Below, one piece after another: positions 10,571 through 20,334 of a stretch of 64,000 nt of DNA. The stretch comes from Manihot esculenta. Lineage: Eukaryota > Streptophyta > Magnoliopsida > Malpighiales > Euphorbiaceae. Each line of letters opens with the position of its first letter. The stretch's first letter is position 1. Made by a program: the position numbers and the translations under genes. The DNA is taken from the NCBI RefSeq assembly GCF_001659605.2, contig NC_035173.2:15741003-15805002 (forward strand). Direction: 5' to 3'. The notes under the pieces are model-generated. The model was not told where the DNA came from and searched no databases. It worked only from the letters and a program-made list of their open reading frames with translations.

Positions 10571-12172
10571 TCAAAACATGGTGGGCCAAAATAGGTCACT
10601 TTCAAGTATCTTATGAGCAGTTTTCCTTGGACCGAAGTGTCCTCCACAACTATATGAATGACAAAAAGTAAGTACAGAGGCTATTTCTTGATCAGGAATG
10701 TATCTCCTTATCATTTGGTCAGCACAATGTTTCCACAAATATGGTTCATCCCAAACATAGTATTTGGCATCTTTTTTTATTTTATCTTTAGTGTGCCTAG
10801 GCATGTCAGAGGGCAAGTTACCTGTGGCCAAGTAGTTTACCATGTCTACATACCATGGTTCATCAGTTTGAGCAAGGAAGATTTGTGCAAGTAGGTCTTC
10901 CTTGGATTCTTCAGATTCAGGAGAGCGTTGCAAAGGAGGTTCGGAGGAGCTTGCTTGCGATGGGGCCTGCTGGGCGAGGTTCGGCGGCCTAAAAGTGTCT
11001 GAGTTCGGCGGCCGAATTTCTTTAGTTTGCGGAGTGAGCTTTGGCGATGGATTCAGCTTCCGCAAGTCAGTGGGGTTCGGCGGCCGAAAGATGTTCGGCA
11101 GCCGAAGTTTGTCTTCCTTCCGTACAATGATCTGCACAAGCGGTGTGACAGAATCTGGTTCCTGCGGGGCAGTAGGGTTCGGCGGCCAAAAGTGGAGATT
11201 CGGTGGCCGAATGTCTTCTGTTTGTGCTAACTCAACTTGCTGAATGCTGCAGATTGTTTCTTTGAGTTTCTGGGTTTCAATCCCGCAAAGATCATCATCT
11301 AGAACAGAATCTTGATTTTCATTAAACACATCTTGGCTCAAACAATCAATAATATCAAGACCATAAACAGGGGACATATCATGTGGATATTTCATGGCAT
11401 CATAGACATTGTATTTAATGACTTCCCCTTCAAATTCCATGGCAAGAGTACCATCATGCACATCAATTTTAGTTCTAGCAGTGCTTAAGAAAGGACGTCC
11501 AAGAACAATGTCAGAACTGGTATTGCAACTATCTTCCTTAGTATCAATCACATAAAAATCAGCAGGAAAGACAAGTTCATCTACTTGGACTAACACATCT
11601 TCAAGAACACCTATGGGGTATACCACAGATCTATCAGCCAATTGTATTACCACTCTTGTTTCTTTGAGTGCACATGCATTGAGAGATTTATAGATGGAGA
11701 GGGGCATGACATTAATGGACGCACCAAGATCACACATGGCTTTCTTGATACCAACATTCCCAATTTTGCAAGAGATAGCAAACATACCTTTGTCCTTGCA
11801 TTTGGTAGGGAGTTCTCTTTTAATGACAGCAGTAACTACCTCACCTACACTTACTTTTTCTCTTTCAGCGAGCTTCCTTCTATTGGTGCAAAGCTCCTTC
11901 AGAAATTTGGCATACCTAGGAATTTGCTTGACAGCGTCTAGCAGTGGTATGTTGATCTCCACTTTTCTGAAAGTCTCCAGAATCTCCTTTTCCTCTTTTT
12001 CTTTTTGTGTTCTTTCAAATCTTTTTGGAAAAGGAGGTGGGATGTGAAAGCTTACCTTTGGATCAGGCTTGTGCGCATGAGGTGGTTCTGATTGAGATGG
12101 AGAGGCTTCAGGTGGTCTTGGTTCTTTTTCTTGCTCATGATTAGTATTTTGAAGCTCTTTGCCACTTCTCAA
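10571..12172 (-). CDS. Ath-B protease plus integrase zinc domain, no RT
   Basis: A 533-residue open frame. Residues about 1-100 are a charged, Pro-rich gag-pro linker. About 110-260 is a retroviral-type aspartic protease with the active motif DLGAS near residue 151 and the flap/second motif IVLGRPFLSTA near 224. About 265-440 is low-complexity, Pro/Gln/Ser/Glu-rich, with repeated Arg-Pro-Pro-Asn units. From about 440 the integrase HHCC zinc domain begins. The roughly 500 residues of RT and RNase H expected between protease and integrase are absent, yet the frame is open across the join. It lies in the same frame as gag, 18 bases after the gag stop. The domain loss may be a family trait, not a local deletion. 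Confidence 0.8.
   Translation of the reverse strand: MRSGKELQNTNHEQEKEPRPPEASPSQSEPPHAHKPDPKVSFHIPPPFPKRFERTQKEKEEKEILETFRKVEINIPLLDAVKQIPRYAKFLKELCTNRRKLAEREKVSVGEVVTAVIKRELPTKCKDKGMFAISCKIGNVGIKKAMCDLGASINVMPLSIYKSLNACALKETRVVIQLADRSVVYPIGVLEDVLVQVDELVFPADFYVIDTKEDSCNTSSDIVLGRPFLSTARTKIDVHDGTLAMEFEGEVIKYNVYDAMKYPHDMSPVYGLDIIDCLSQDVFNENQDSVLDDDLCGIETQKLKETICSIQQVELAQTEDIRPPNLHFWPPNPTAPQEPDSVTPLVQIIVRKEDKLRLPNIFRPPNPTDLRKLNPSPKLTPQTKEIRPPNSDTFRPPNLAQQAPSQASSSEPPLQRSPESEESKEDLLAQIFLAQTDEPWYVDMVNYLATGNLPSDMPRHTKDKIKKDAKYYVWDEPYLWKHCADQMIRRYIPDQEIASVLTFCHSYSCGGHFGPRKTAHKILESDLFWPTMF
10978..11215. repeat. Near-palindrome array inside the Ath-B coding frame
   Basis: Exact TTCGGCGGCCGAA at 11004-11016 and 11076-11088, TTCGGCAGCCGAA at 11094-11106, and one-change copies near 10979, 11178 and 11199. 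On the sense strand the frame turns each into Phe/Ile-Arg-Pro-Pro-Asn. The same motif is in the LTRs of this element. Confidence 0.85.
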
Positions 12173-12190
12173 AGTAATAGCACTAACATT

Positions 12191-13624
12191 CTATCTAGGG
12201 TTAGTTTCAGTTTGAGAAGGGAGCTTACCTTGAGTTTCCAGTTGGCCTATAGAGGTGGCCATTTGGCTTAGGTCTTGTCGCACGCCTTGCATAGATGTGG
12301 TCATTTGGCCTAGGTCTTGTCGCACGCCTTGCATGGTGTTCACCATTGTTTCCATCATTGTTTGCATGATCTTCTCAAGGTTCTGACTTGGATTTGAAGG
12401 TGCTGGTTGGGCTTGATTTCTTTGGTAACTTTGGTAATTCTGATCATTGTTGGGCTTCCCATAGCTAAAATTGGGGTGATCTTTCCAACCTGGATTGTAT
12501 GTATTGGAATATGGATCATATCTAGGTTGGTTGTTGTACCTCCCAATTGCATTAACTTGTTGATTGTCTTCTTGGAGGGTAGGACATTGATCAGTGGGGT
12601 GTCCTATATATGAGCAGATCCCACATGGCCTAGGAGGCTGGGGTGCTTGAATCTGTTGCACAACTTCTACCACCATATTTTTCATAGCAGATGTTAGTTC
12701 AGACATAGTGGGAAAACTTACCTCATTAGCCCTTTGCAGTTGCCTTTCTTCTCCATACTGCTTAGATGAGGCTGCAAGAGTAGATATCAACTCTTTCATC
12801 TCCCTTGGTGACTTGTCTAGGATAGATCCTCCACAAGCTACATTTATGAGTTTCCTTTCTGATGGAATCAATCCTCCATGGAAGAACTGAATGAGGGCTT
12901 TGTCTGACATATCATGTTGTGGACAACCTGTACATAGTCTTTCAAACCTTTCCCAATAATCATATAAGTCCTCAGTTGGTCTTTGCCTTATGCTAGTGAT
13001 TTCTCTTATTATGCCAATTGATTTAGATGGCAGGAAGTACTTGTCCAAAAAGGCTTGGACCATATCATCCCAAGAAGTTATAGATCCAGGTGGCAAATAA
13101 AATAACCAATCCTTAGCATGGTCATCCAACGAAAAGGGGAAAGCTCTTAGTTTAACATGATCTTCAAAGATCCCTTGAGGTCTCATGGATGAGCAAATAA
13201 TTTTAAATTCTTTTAAGTGCTTATGTGGATTTTCATTCTCTCTACCTCTTAACTTAGGAAGAATATTTATCAAACCTGTCTTGAGTTCAAAGGGAACTAT
13301 AAGAGGTGGATAGGTGATGCAAAGTGGAGCATAATCACCTATAGGAGTTGCTAACTCCCTCATGGTTCTTTCCCTTTGTGCTTGTGGCCTATTTGCTTGA
13401 TTTTCTTGAATTATTTGGTCTTGGACAGCATGTCCATCATGGGCAGCAGCTGGTGCTTGAGGTTCTGCCATTGGTGCAGGATTTGGTTGCTGGAGTTCAG
13501 TACTTTCGGCGGCCGAAGGTTGGGCAGAAGGTTCTGCGGTTGAGGCTTGCTTCCCTAGCCTTCTGAGAGTGTGTTCAATTTCTGGATCAAAGGGCAGAGT
13601 GTCCCTACTTTCAGATTTGGTCAT
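12191..13624 (-). CDS. Ath-B gag polyprotein (Athila type)
   Basis: An open frame of about 477 residues from the ATG at 13624; an upstream in-frame ATG at 13645 exists, but 13624 matches the start of the Ath-D gag. The N-terminal part is Ala/Gln/Pro-rich; the capsid core carries KHLKEF, LRAFPFS, FYLPPGSITSWDD and YWERFERLC segments. A zinc knuckle of the form CX2CX4HX4C (CGICSYIGHPTDQC) follows, and the C-terminus has two copies of a MQGVRQDL repeat. One stop (TAG, 12191-12193) separates it from the protease frame in the same phase. That stop could be a decay mutation or a read-through stop; I cannot tell which. A TTCGGCGGCCGAA motif at 13505-13517 is read here as Ser-Ala-Ala-Glu. Confidence 0.85.
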   Translation of the reverse strand: MTKSESRDTLPFDPEIEHTLRRLGKQASTAEPSAQPSAAESTELQQPNPAPMAEPQAPAAAHDGHAVQDQIIQENQANRPQAQRERTMRELATPIGDYAPLCITYPPLIVPFELKTGLINILPKLRGRENENPHKHLKEFKIICSSMRPQGIFEDHVKLRAFPFSLDDHAKDWLFYLPPGSITSWDDMVQAFLDKYFLPSKSIGIIREITSIRQRPTEDLYDYWERFERLCTGCPQHDMSDKALIQFFHGGLIPSERKLINVACGGSILDKSPREMKELISTLAASSKQYGEERQLQRANEVSFPTMSELTSAMKNMVVEVVQQIQAPQPPRPCGICSYIGHPTDQCPTLQEDNQQVNAIGRYNNQPRYDPYSNTYNPGWKDHPNFSYGKPNNDQNYQSYQRNQAQPAPSNPSQNLEKIMQTMMETMVNTMQGVRQDLGQMTTSMQGVRQDLSQMATSIGQLETQGKLPSQTETNPR

Positions 13625-13656
13625 GAAAGAAAAATAAACAAACAAGTGAAATCAAT

Positions 13657-13674
13657 TCCCTGGCAACGGCGCCA
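13657..13674 (-). promoter_or_regulatory. Primer-binding site, tRNA-Asp type (Ath-B)
   Basis: Minus strand TGGCGCCGTTGCCAGGGA, five bases inside the 5' LTR. It differs at one base from the complement of the plant tRNA-Asp 3' end. Confidence 0.85.
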
Positions 13675-13679
13675 ATTTT

Positions 13680-15474
13680 TGACAGGAGCGATTGTCGAAG
13701 CCGATCAAAAATAACCTTCTTAGTTGCCTACAATTCACAACTGCAAATAGTGGTGAAGGATCGAATCCACAGAGAATTGATTACCTATCTATTTATCTCA
13801 ATCAAGACCAAGAGAACCAATTGAAAGCACAAGTGAAAGCAAGTAGTCACAAATAGAACAAAAGTAAAGTGCAAGGAAAGTAAAAAGGGGGGTTTTGAGA
13901 TGATTTGATTAACAACTATTGAAAGTAATTAAAACAGCAAGTATTTAAAATAAAACAAGAAATCAATATGAGAAAAGTCTAGTTAAAGATAGGGATCCAC
14001 TTTGGTTGTTTGGGTTGATCATTGAAACATGGTTATCTTGATTGATTCAATAGGTTGGTTATGAGGGTGGAAGACGCTTCTCACCACCATGTCTTTCCTT
14101 ATGAACAAATTGATTAGGGAACGTCCTCTAATCAATTACTAATCAACAAATTGCCAAGGAACGTCATTGGGCCAAGGCATCAAAACAATTGCCAATTGCA
14201 TGAAGAACAAGAAAGATCCAAACCCTAACTACTCAAACGCATGAGATGATGTTAGATCATGCAATTCCTTGGATTTTTACACCAAGTGTTCTATGGACAG
14301 AATATTTCCAGCAATTACAGACTAACAAATATCCTAATCCAACAATCAATTAACTTTGCAATCAAGAATCAAGTGGCCAATTTGATCAAAACAACAAAGC
14401 AATCTTAGAATTAAGCATCAATTGCATGAATATTGAATAAAATCAAAGACAAAAGTTTCTGTTCAGATCTCACAACCCTTTAAACAACCTTAGTTTCAAC
14501 CAAACTTCAACTAGAAAGAAGGTTTCAGCCACTCATGGCTGAACCAAAACAGAAAATAAAAGAAAAGAAAGCAAAAGATGAAGAACTAAGGTGGGAGAGC
14601 CTTGGAGAGGCCTTGCCGAATTTCCTTGGAGAAGAGGTGGAACCAAATCTGCCTTCTTGTCTTCTTGAAGCCCTTAAATAGGTCTTGAGAGGCTCCTTAG
14701 GGTTTGATGGCAGTCCATGAGTCTTTTAGAGGCTGTCCAAAGTGCCCTTGCTCCCATATGTGCCTTCTTTGTGTATGAGTGAGGGCAAAAACGAGTTGCA
14801 TGTGATGGAAGGCAAGTGGGGGCTCTTTGGTCTTTTTACTTGCTGCCCAAGGTCTTCAAGATATTGCCCTAAGAGTTAAGAGGCTGCCCATGCACTAATA
14901 AGGAAGGTGGAGACTCCTTTTGAATTTTGAATGTGCATGGCACTAAGTAGGAAGCATGTGATCTTTGGATTTTCTTTCCTTAATAAGGGGGATCTTGAAA
15001 TCCAATAATTGAATGTGATTTTGAAGATTTGGATCTCAAGATTCTTCCCTTATTTGGCTCCTCAAATATGGCAACTTGTGATATGACTTCTTGAACAAGG
15101 AAAGAGTGCAATAGGGCGCATTTTTGGCTGCCTAAGTTGAGTTTCGGAGGCTGGATTTTAGGCTATGTTCTGAAGGTTCGGCGGCCGAAAATAGATATTC
15201 GGCGGCCGAAGGTAGTGGACTTTCGTCTCTGGACGCATGGTTCGGCGGCCGAAAGTTGCTGCCGAAGGTGACTGATTTTTGGCTTCCGAAAGTTGCCTCC
15301 GAAGGTTGCTTCTCTAGTTTTGGCTGCTTTTGGCACTTTTAAGAGCATTTTCTCCAAATTGTTTCTTCACACCTAATACTTGCAAAACATTATTAAAACC
15401 ACAAAATTAGGTAGAATAGGTGTAAATAAACATCAATAAGATCATGAAAATATGGACTAAAATATGCTCTATCA
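13680..15474 (-). mobile_element. 5' LTR of Ath-B
   Basis: 1795 bp, sense start TGATAGAGCAT at 15474 and sense end CTCCTGTCA at 13680. It holds three exact TTCGGCGGCCGAA motifs (15177-15189, 15198-15210, 15241-15253). High similarity to the other LTR points to a fairly recent insertion. Confidence 0.9.
15174..15306. repeat. Near-palindrome cluster in Ath-B 5' LTR
   Basis: Three exact 13-base motifs plus decayed ones around TTGGCTTCCGAAAG, and the segment CTTTCGTCTCTGGACG that also occurs in the LTRs of the unrelated Tk-1. Confidence 0.85.
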
Positions 15475-15949
15475 GGATCATGTCTTGGTTGTTCATAGAA
15501 TCCTCCAAATATATGTCTAGGTTGACTATTGAATCCTCTAAATGCATGCACTGGTTGGTCATACTCATAAAGTGTAGGACACTAATCAGTTGGGTGTCCC
15601 ACATATGCATAGATCCTACATGGCCTTGGTGGCTGGGATGCTTGAGCCTGTTGAGCTAGTCCTATGGCAAAATCTTTCATAATAGATGTGAGTTCAGAAA
15701 GTTAAGAATAGAGAATAGATGTACTTACCTCATCCATGATTCAGATCTACGATGGTGACTTGCTTTGGTAAGAGGATGGGTAATCCGAATGGTGAAGAGA
15801 AGGTGAGATGTGCGATGGAGATGTTTCAGAGATGGGATATGCGATGGTGGCTTCTTCAGAGGCAGATTCGGTGGTGCTTTGTTCCTGATTTGGTCCTGAA
15901 AGAAAAATAGATTAGTTGAATCAATTCCCCTGCAACGGCGCCAATTTTT
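15475..15949 (-). pseudogene. Ath-C gag, N-terminal side, decayed
   Basis: From the primer site down, the minus strand reads a short Pro/Lys/His-rich start, then a degraded zinc-knuckle zone (PPRPC...YVGHPTD...CP context near 15575-15620, with a stop in it), then a Gln/Pro/Arg-rich part. The capsid core present in Ath-B and Ath-D is missing, so there is an internal deletion. The frame runs into the GGATC duplication at 15475-15479 and resumes at 6716. Confidence 0.75.
15928..15943 (-). promoter_or_regulatory. Primer-binding site, tRNA-Asp type (Ath-C)
   Basis: Minus strand TGGCGCCGTTGCAGGG, one base shorter than the perfect form, next to the Ath-C LTR. Confidence 0.75.
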
Positions 15950-17551
15950 TACTTGCGATTGTCGAAGCCGGTCAAAAATAACCTTTTTGGTTATCAACAA
16001 TTTTACAACTGTAAATAGTGGTGAAAGGATTGAATCCACAGGGAATTGAGAACTTACTTATTTTTCTTATCAAGACCAAGAGAATTAACTAAAATAAAAA
16101 TAAACTGAAAGAGAAGTAAACTGAAACGAGATAAATTGAAAGCAAATAAACTGAAAGTAAAATGGGGGGGAGTTTTGAGATTGATTCAATTAACTGAAAG
16201 CAATAAAAGAAAGCGAATAATAAAAATTAAAGAAATCAATAATGAAAAGCTTTAGTTGAAGAATCGGATTCACTTTAGTTGTTAGGATTGATCATTGAAA
16301 CTTATGTTCTTTTGATTGATTCAATAGATTAGTTATGGAGATGAAAAACACTTCTCACCACCATGTCTCTCCTTAATTATAAACCAATTAAGGAACGTCC
16401 TCTAATTAATCACTAATCAACAAATTGCCAAGGAATATCATTGGGCCTTAGGCATCAGAACAACTGTTAATTGCATTAAGAGATAGAAAGAGCCAATCCT
16501 AGCTACCCAAACGCATGAGATGTTGCTAGATCATACAATTTCCTTAGTTTTTACACCAAGTTTTCTTATGTTTGAACAATCCAAGCAATTGCGGACTTAA
16601 AATTATCCAAACTAATAATATATTACCTTGCAATCAAGAATCAACTGGCCACATTGATCAAAATAACAAAGCAATAATGGAATCAAGCATGAAATTGTAT
16701 GAATATTGAATAAACCAAAGACAAACAATGTATGTTCAGATCTCACAATCCATAAAACAACTAAAGTTTCAACCAATCCTTAACTAGAATAAAAGGTTTC
16801 AGCCACTCTTGGCTGAAACAAAACCAAAAATAAAGAAAGAGATGAAGAAGAGATGTGGCCACTTGCAATCCCGTAGGTGTGTCCAAGGGGGTGTAGTAAA
16901 AGCATGAGGAGGCTCCTTATGTGTCTTTTTATAGTTGAAAGTGTTGCCCTAGGTCCTTACTTACTGCCCAAGAGGCTGCTTGCTGCCCAAGTTGTGTCTG
17001 AAAAGGAAAGAATCGCGTTGGAAGGTCTTCAAAAGGAAGGAGGCGCGTGGATGGCTCTTTAGAAGGAAGGTGGCGTGCGAATGGGCTGTGCAAAGGGAAA
17101 GATATGATGTCCAATCTTTCCTTTTTAGGTGGAGCCTTCGTTTGAATTTCAAATCATGAATGCTGAATGCAAGAGAGGCAAGTGCGTCTTCTTGAAATCT
17201 TGCTGCCTAAATAGGAAGATCTGATTGCTGAGGTGTCTGCACGTCTTTAAGTAATGAAAGAAAGATATGCAATTTGAATTTCAAATAATCTTCTAACTGC
17301 GCTTTCCTTATCTTTTTTTTGCTTCTGCACTTTCCTTATTTGGTGCTTTCCATATTTGAAAACTTTCCATATCTGAAAACTTTCCTTATTTGGCACTTTC
17401 CATTTTTTGGCAGTTTTAAGAGCATTTTTACCAGATTGTCTCTTTACACTTAATATCTACAAAACAAGATTAAAACCACAAAATTAGGCAGAAATGGTGT
17501 AAATAAACATCAATAACATTATGATAAAATAGTCTAAAACATGCTCTATCA
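15950..17551 (-). mobile_element. 5' LTR of Ath-C
   Basis: 1602 bp. The sense start TGATAGAGCATG at 17551 matches Ath-B; the sense end GCAAGTA at 15950 gives TG...TA termini. The body shares the ordered blocks of the Ath-B LTR (AAAAATAACC, GAATCCACAG, the CACTTCTCACCACCATGTCT block, the TTGCCAAGGAA block) but is clearly diverged and lacks the TTCGGC motif cluster. Its outer edge abuts Tk-2 gag at 17552, so Ath-C inserted into Tk-2. Confidence 0.8.
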
Positions 17552-17904
17552 TAGCTGCATTGGGACACTCACGTGCCATGTGCCCCTTTTGACCACATCT
17601 GTAACAAGCTGTAGTCCCAAACCGACAACACCCTTTGTGTAGCTTATCGCACCTCACACATCCAGAGCTATCTGAACCAGAGCTTAAACTACTACCCATT
17701 TCCAGACTAGACTTCAAACTGTTCCAAAACTTATTCTTCTTAGCCTTCCTAGTGGATTTGTTCCACTTTTTACTCCCCGTGGCAGCTGCACCCAGAGAAG
17801 AGAGATCGAATCTTCCTGTACTTGAGGTCTTGGAACCCGAGGACTGTGCCACTTGTTGTTTTACTGTTCCCTGTATGATGGCACCAGCCTCTATTTTTTT
17901 TGCT
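17552..17904 (-). pseudogene. Tk-2 gag C-terminal part with zinc knuckle
   Basis: On the minus strand this continues, in frame, the gag interrupted at 28183-28187. It holds the Gln-rich linker, a Ser/Lys-rich region, a first Cys pair (CVRCDKLHKGCC) and a zinc knuckle CYRCGQKGHMAREC. It is close to the same region of Tk-1 (21394-21670). At the Tk-1 stop position this copy keeps a sense codon (CAG). The frame ends at 17552 against the Ath-C LTR. Confidence 0.85.
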
Positions 17905-18704
17905 GTATCTGTAATACCCGGCTAGAGTCCGGCATCGGAATTCCTGTAGTCCGGTGGAATCTCGGGTGTCGGAACTCCCTAGAAGGGTAATACATATGTT
18001 TTCTAAAGTATTTTCACTTGTTTTAATGTTTGAAGTATAAAGGAAAATGAGTTTTTGAAAGAAAAGCAACAAGGTAGAAAAGCCAAGGTTCGGCCGTTGA
18101 AGGTGACTTTCGACCGCCGAACTTGCATGGCATTCGGGTTCTCCTTCGGCAGCCGTAGTTGGTCTGGCCAGCCAACTATAAAAGGCCCTAGGTCGGTCAA
18201 ATGTATAAGCTTTGCTTTCCATTTGCACGAGCTGAGGTGAGACTTGATCTTCCTTGAGTGATTTATGTTTTTTTTCAAAATTTTCATGGTTTTGATGGAT
18301 TTGCATGTGGTTTTGAAGTTTTTGAGCAAAAGAGCTAAGTTTGGAAGCTTGGAGACTTTGAGAGAGGATTTCTCCATAACTCCACAATAGGATCGTTTAT
18401 TCTCTTGTTTGGAAGAGGTAAGTGAAGATCCTGAACTTCCTTTCTTGATTTTTGAAGGTTTTATGGAAGTTTTATGGGTAGTATGCGTGATAGGGTTTAG
18501 TTGAGGTTTTTGATGATCTTTGGTGCATAAGTGTGTATATGTGTTGTTTGTGATGTTTGTTGGGGTTTTAGGACAGGTTTAGACCCTTTTGTGCATGTCC
18601 ATGTGTATATGCTTGTTGAGGAGTTGTGTGTGCATGTTGAGTGAAGGTTTGGAGGAGTTTTGCATGAAACAAAGCAGGTTTCTGCCCAACAGGCAAAAAC
18701 TAGG

Positions 18705-18930
18705 TTCAGCCGCCGAAAGGAGGTTCGGCCGCCGAACCCCTTGTGGAGGCAGTTTCGGCTGCCAAAGCTTGCCCCCGAACATTTGGACTTTCGTCTCTAG
18801 AGGCAAGGCTCGGCCGCCGAAGGTTCAGTTTCGTCTCTGGATGAGACTTTCGGCTGCTGAAGGTGCCGCCGAACATGCATGAGTTTCGTCTCTAGAGGGG
18901 AGTTTCGGCCGCCGAACCTGCCGCCGAAAG
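18705..18930. repeat. Near-palindrome cluster in Tk-1 5' LTR
   Basis: Exact TTCGGCCGCCGAA at 18724-18736 and 18904-18916; one-change copies near 18706, 18809, 18749 and 18849, mixed with GTTTCGTCTCTGGA segments. A second small group is near 18090-18160. Confidence 0.85.
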
Positions 18931-19338
18931 TGCCATGTCCAGCTTTCTTTTGCATGTTTTATGTGATTGTTCTAGGATGTTTTAGAGGGCTTTTGGGGAG
19001 TTTTATAGAGATGTTCTTGAGTTAGTTTGGTCCCTCATTTGAGTCCACCTGTGTAGGAACAGACCAAAGGAACCCCAGAGATCAGCAGTGAGCACTGTTT
19101 CAGAACCTGCAGAGTCAGTACAGAGTCAGCCAGAGGTGAGTGGAACTTCACTAAATCAAATCTTTACATATGAGAAATTAACCGCTTTTAGCATGCTTCA
19201 TGCATCATGATTGCACCATGTATAGGATGTTGCATTAGTATCCACGTATATGACGCATTGCCTTTATCCATGTACTTGGCACTGTTCCTTGTACATTGTA
19301 TTATTGTGAGATGGACATAGGATGGCTCATTAGCCCTC

Positions 19339-19510
19339 ACATCAAGACCTGAGGAGCCCCATCGAGGGCCGGGCACATCAAGACCTGAGGAGCCCCATCA
19401 AGGGCCGGGCACATCAAGACCTGAGGAGCCCCGAGAGGGCTGGGCACAGGATACTTCGGTACTATTGTTTGTATCATCAAGACCTGAGGAGCTCCTTTGC
19501 GGGCCGGGCA
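19339..19510 (+). repeat. 36-bp minisatellite in Tk-1 5' LTR
   Basis: The unit opens ACATCAAGACCTGAGGAGCC and ends GGGCCGGGC. Two full copies at 19339-19374 and 19375-19410, a slightly short third to about 19445, and a separated fourth at about 19477-19510. The 3' LTR has one unit fewer. Confidence 0.85.
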
Positions 19511-20114
19511 CAGAGTAGAGGGAATTTTGAGTCAGTCCATCTGAGATGGGTGATTATTTATGGGTGCTGCATTTCATGAGATCATGTTTTATAACCATGT
19601 TTTATATGTTCCACTCACTGGGCTAGTATAGCTCACCCCTCTCCCCTAACCCCAGTTTTGCAGGTTCAGAGTACAGGGGGCAGTCAGCAGGGTACAGAAA
19701 GAGAAGAGTCATGTAATAGCTAGTGTGGACATGTAACTATAAAGAAATAGTTTATGTTGTACAGTGTATAGAATTGTGCTTGACTTATATGAGGTGTAAT
19801 CCTTTTGATATACATGATCTTTTTATGTAAACGTGTTCCTTTGTGTGTGCGATAACCAGGCTTAACATAATATGAGTTTAGCCCACCTAGAGCAAAGATG
19901 AGAGCTCTAGTAGGGGTTTACAGTACAGAGTTAGTGCATGCACAGGTTAAGCCTTGGAACAGAGAAAAGTTTTAATTTTTACAGAAAATGTGTGATCATG
20001 TATGATATTCACAGGTACACAGAGTTCACAGCAGGCTTGCTATAGGTCCCGGCGGCCTTAAGCCGATCTGGATCCTAGCGCCGGTAGCAGTTCGGTTTCT
20101 GGGCTGTTACAGAT

Positions 20115-20130
20115 TGGTATCAAAGCCCTA
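20115..20130 (+). promoter_or_regulatory. Primer-binding site, initiator-Met type (Tk-1)
   Basis: TTGGTATCAAAGCCCT follows the LTR by three bases. It matches the complement of the tRNA-iMet 3' end except for one A at the usual G position. Confidence 0.8.
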
Positions 20131-20334
20131 GGTTCATATGGTCGGACCTATAGAGAGAGAGAGTCGGGCTCATAGAGGTTATAGTTGGTCAAGCACAATA
20201 AGAAAGCATGTCCATTAGGGTAGGATGTCAGTCCTGTTTATATGATGATGTGAAATGCCATGATTCATGCATGTGCATTCTTTTATATGTGTTGCTGATG
20301 TGCTAGGTTATGTGCTGTTTTCCAGAGAGTTAAG

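Larger units (their letters stand above)
6722..15474 (-). mobile_element. Complete Athila-like Ty3 element Ath-B lacking RT-RNase H
   Basis: The element is 8753 bp, bounded by two LTRs (6722-8496 and 13680-15474) and flanked by the 5-base direct duplication GGATC (6717-6721 and 15475-15479). On the minus strand the order is 5' LTR, tRNA-Asp primer site, gag, protease, integrase zinc domain, integrase core and C-terminus, long 3' noncoding part, polypurine tract, 3' LTR. Reverse transcriptase and RNase H are absent, so it cannot move by itself and would need enzymes from a relative. It lies inside the gag of Ath-C in the same orientation. Confidence 0.9.
17910..20111 (+). mobile_element. 5' LTR of Tk-1
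   Basis: 2202 bp, TGTAATACCC to GCTGTTACA. It contains TTCGGC-motif clusters at about 18090-18160 and 18705-18930, a TATA-like CTATAAAAGG near 18176, and a 36-bp minisatellite at 19339-19510. Compared with the 3' LTR it has decayed motif copies (for example GGCCGTTGAAGG against GGCCGCCGAAGG) and one more minisatellite unit. Confidence 0.92.

Noticed and set aside
10169..11943. Plus-strand frames opposite the Ath-B integrase and protease
   Set aside because: They are antisense shadows of a clear minus-strand pol; no domain.
18003..19376. Several minus-strand frames in the Tk-1 LTRs
   Set aside because: They lie in LTRs, recur in both LTRs with stops, and reflect GC-rich repeats rather than genes.
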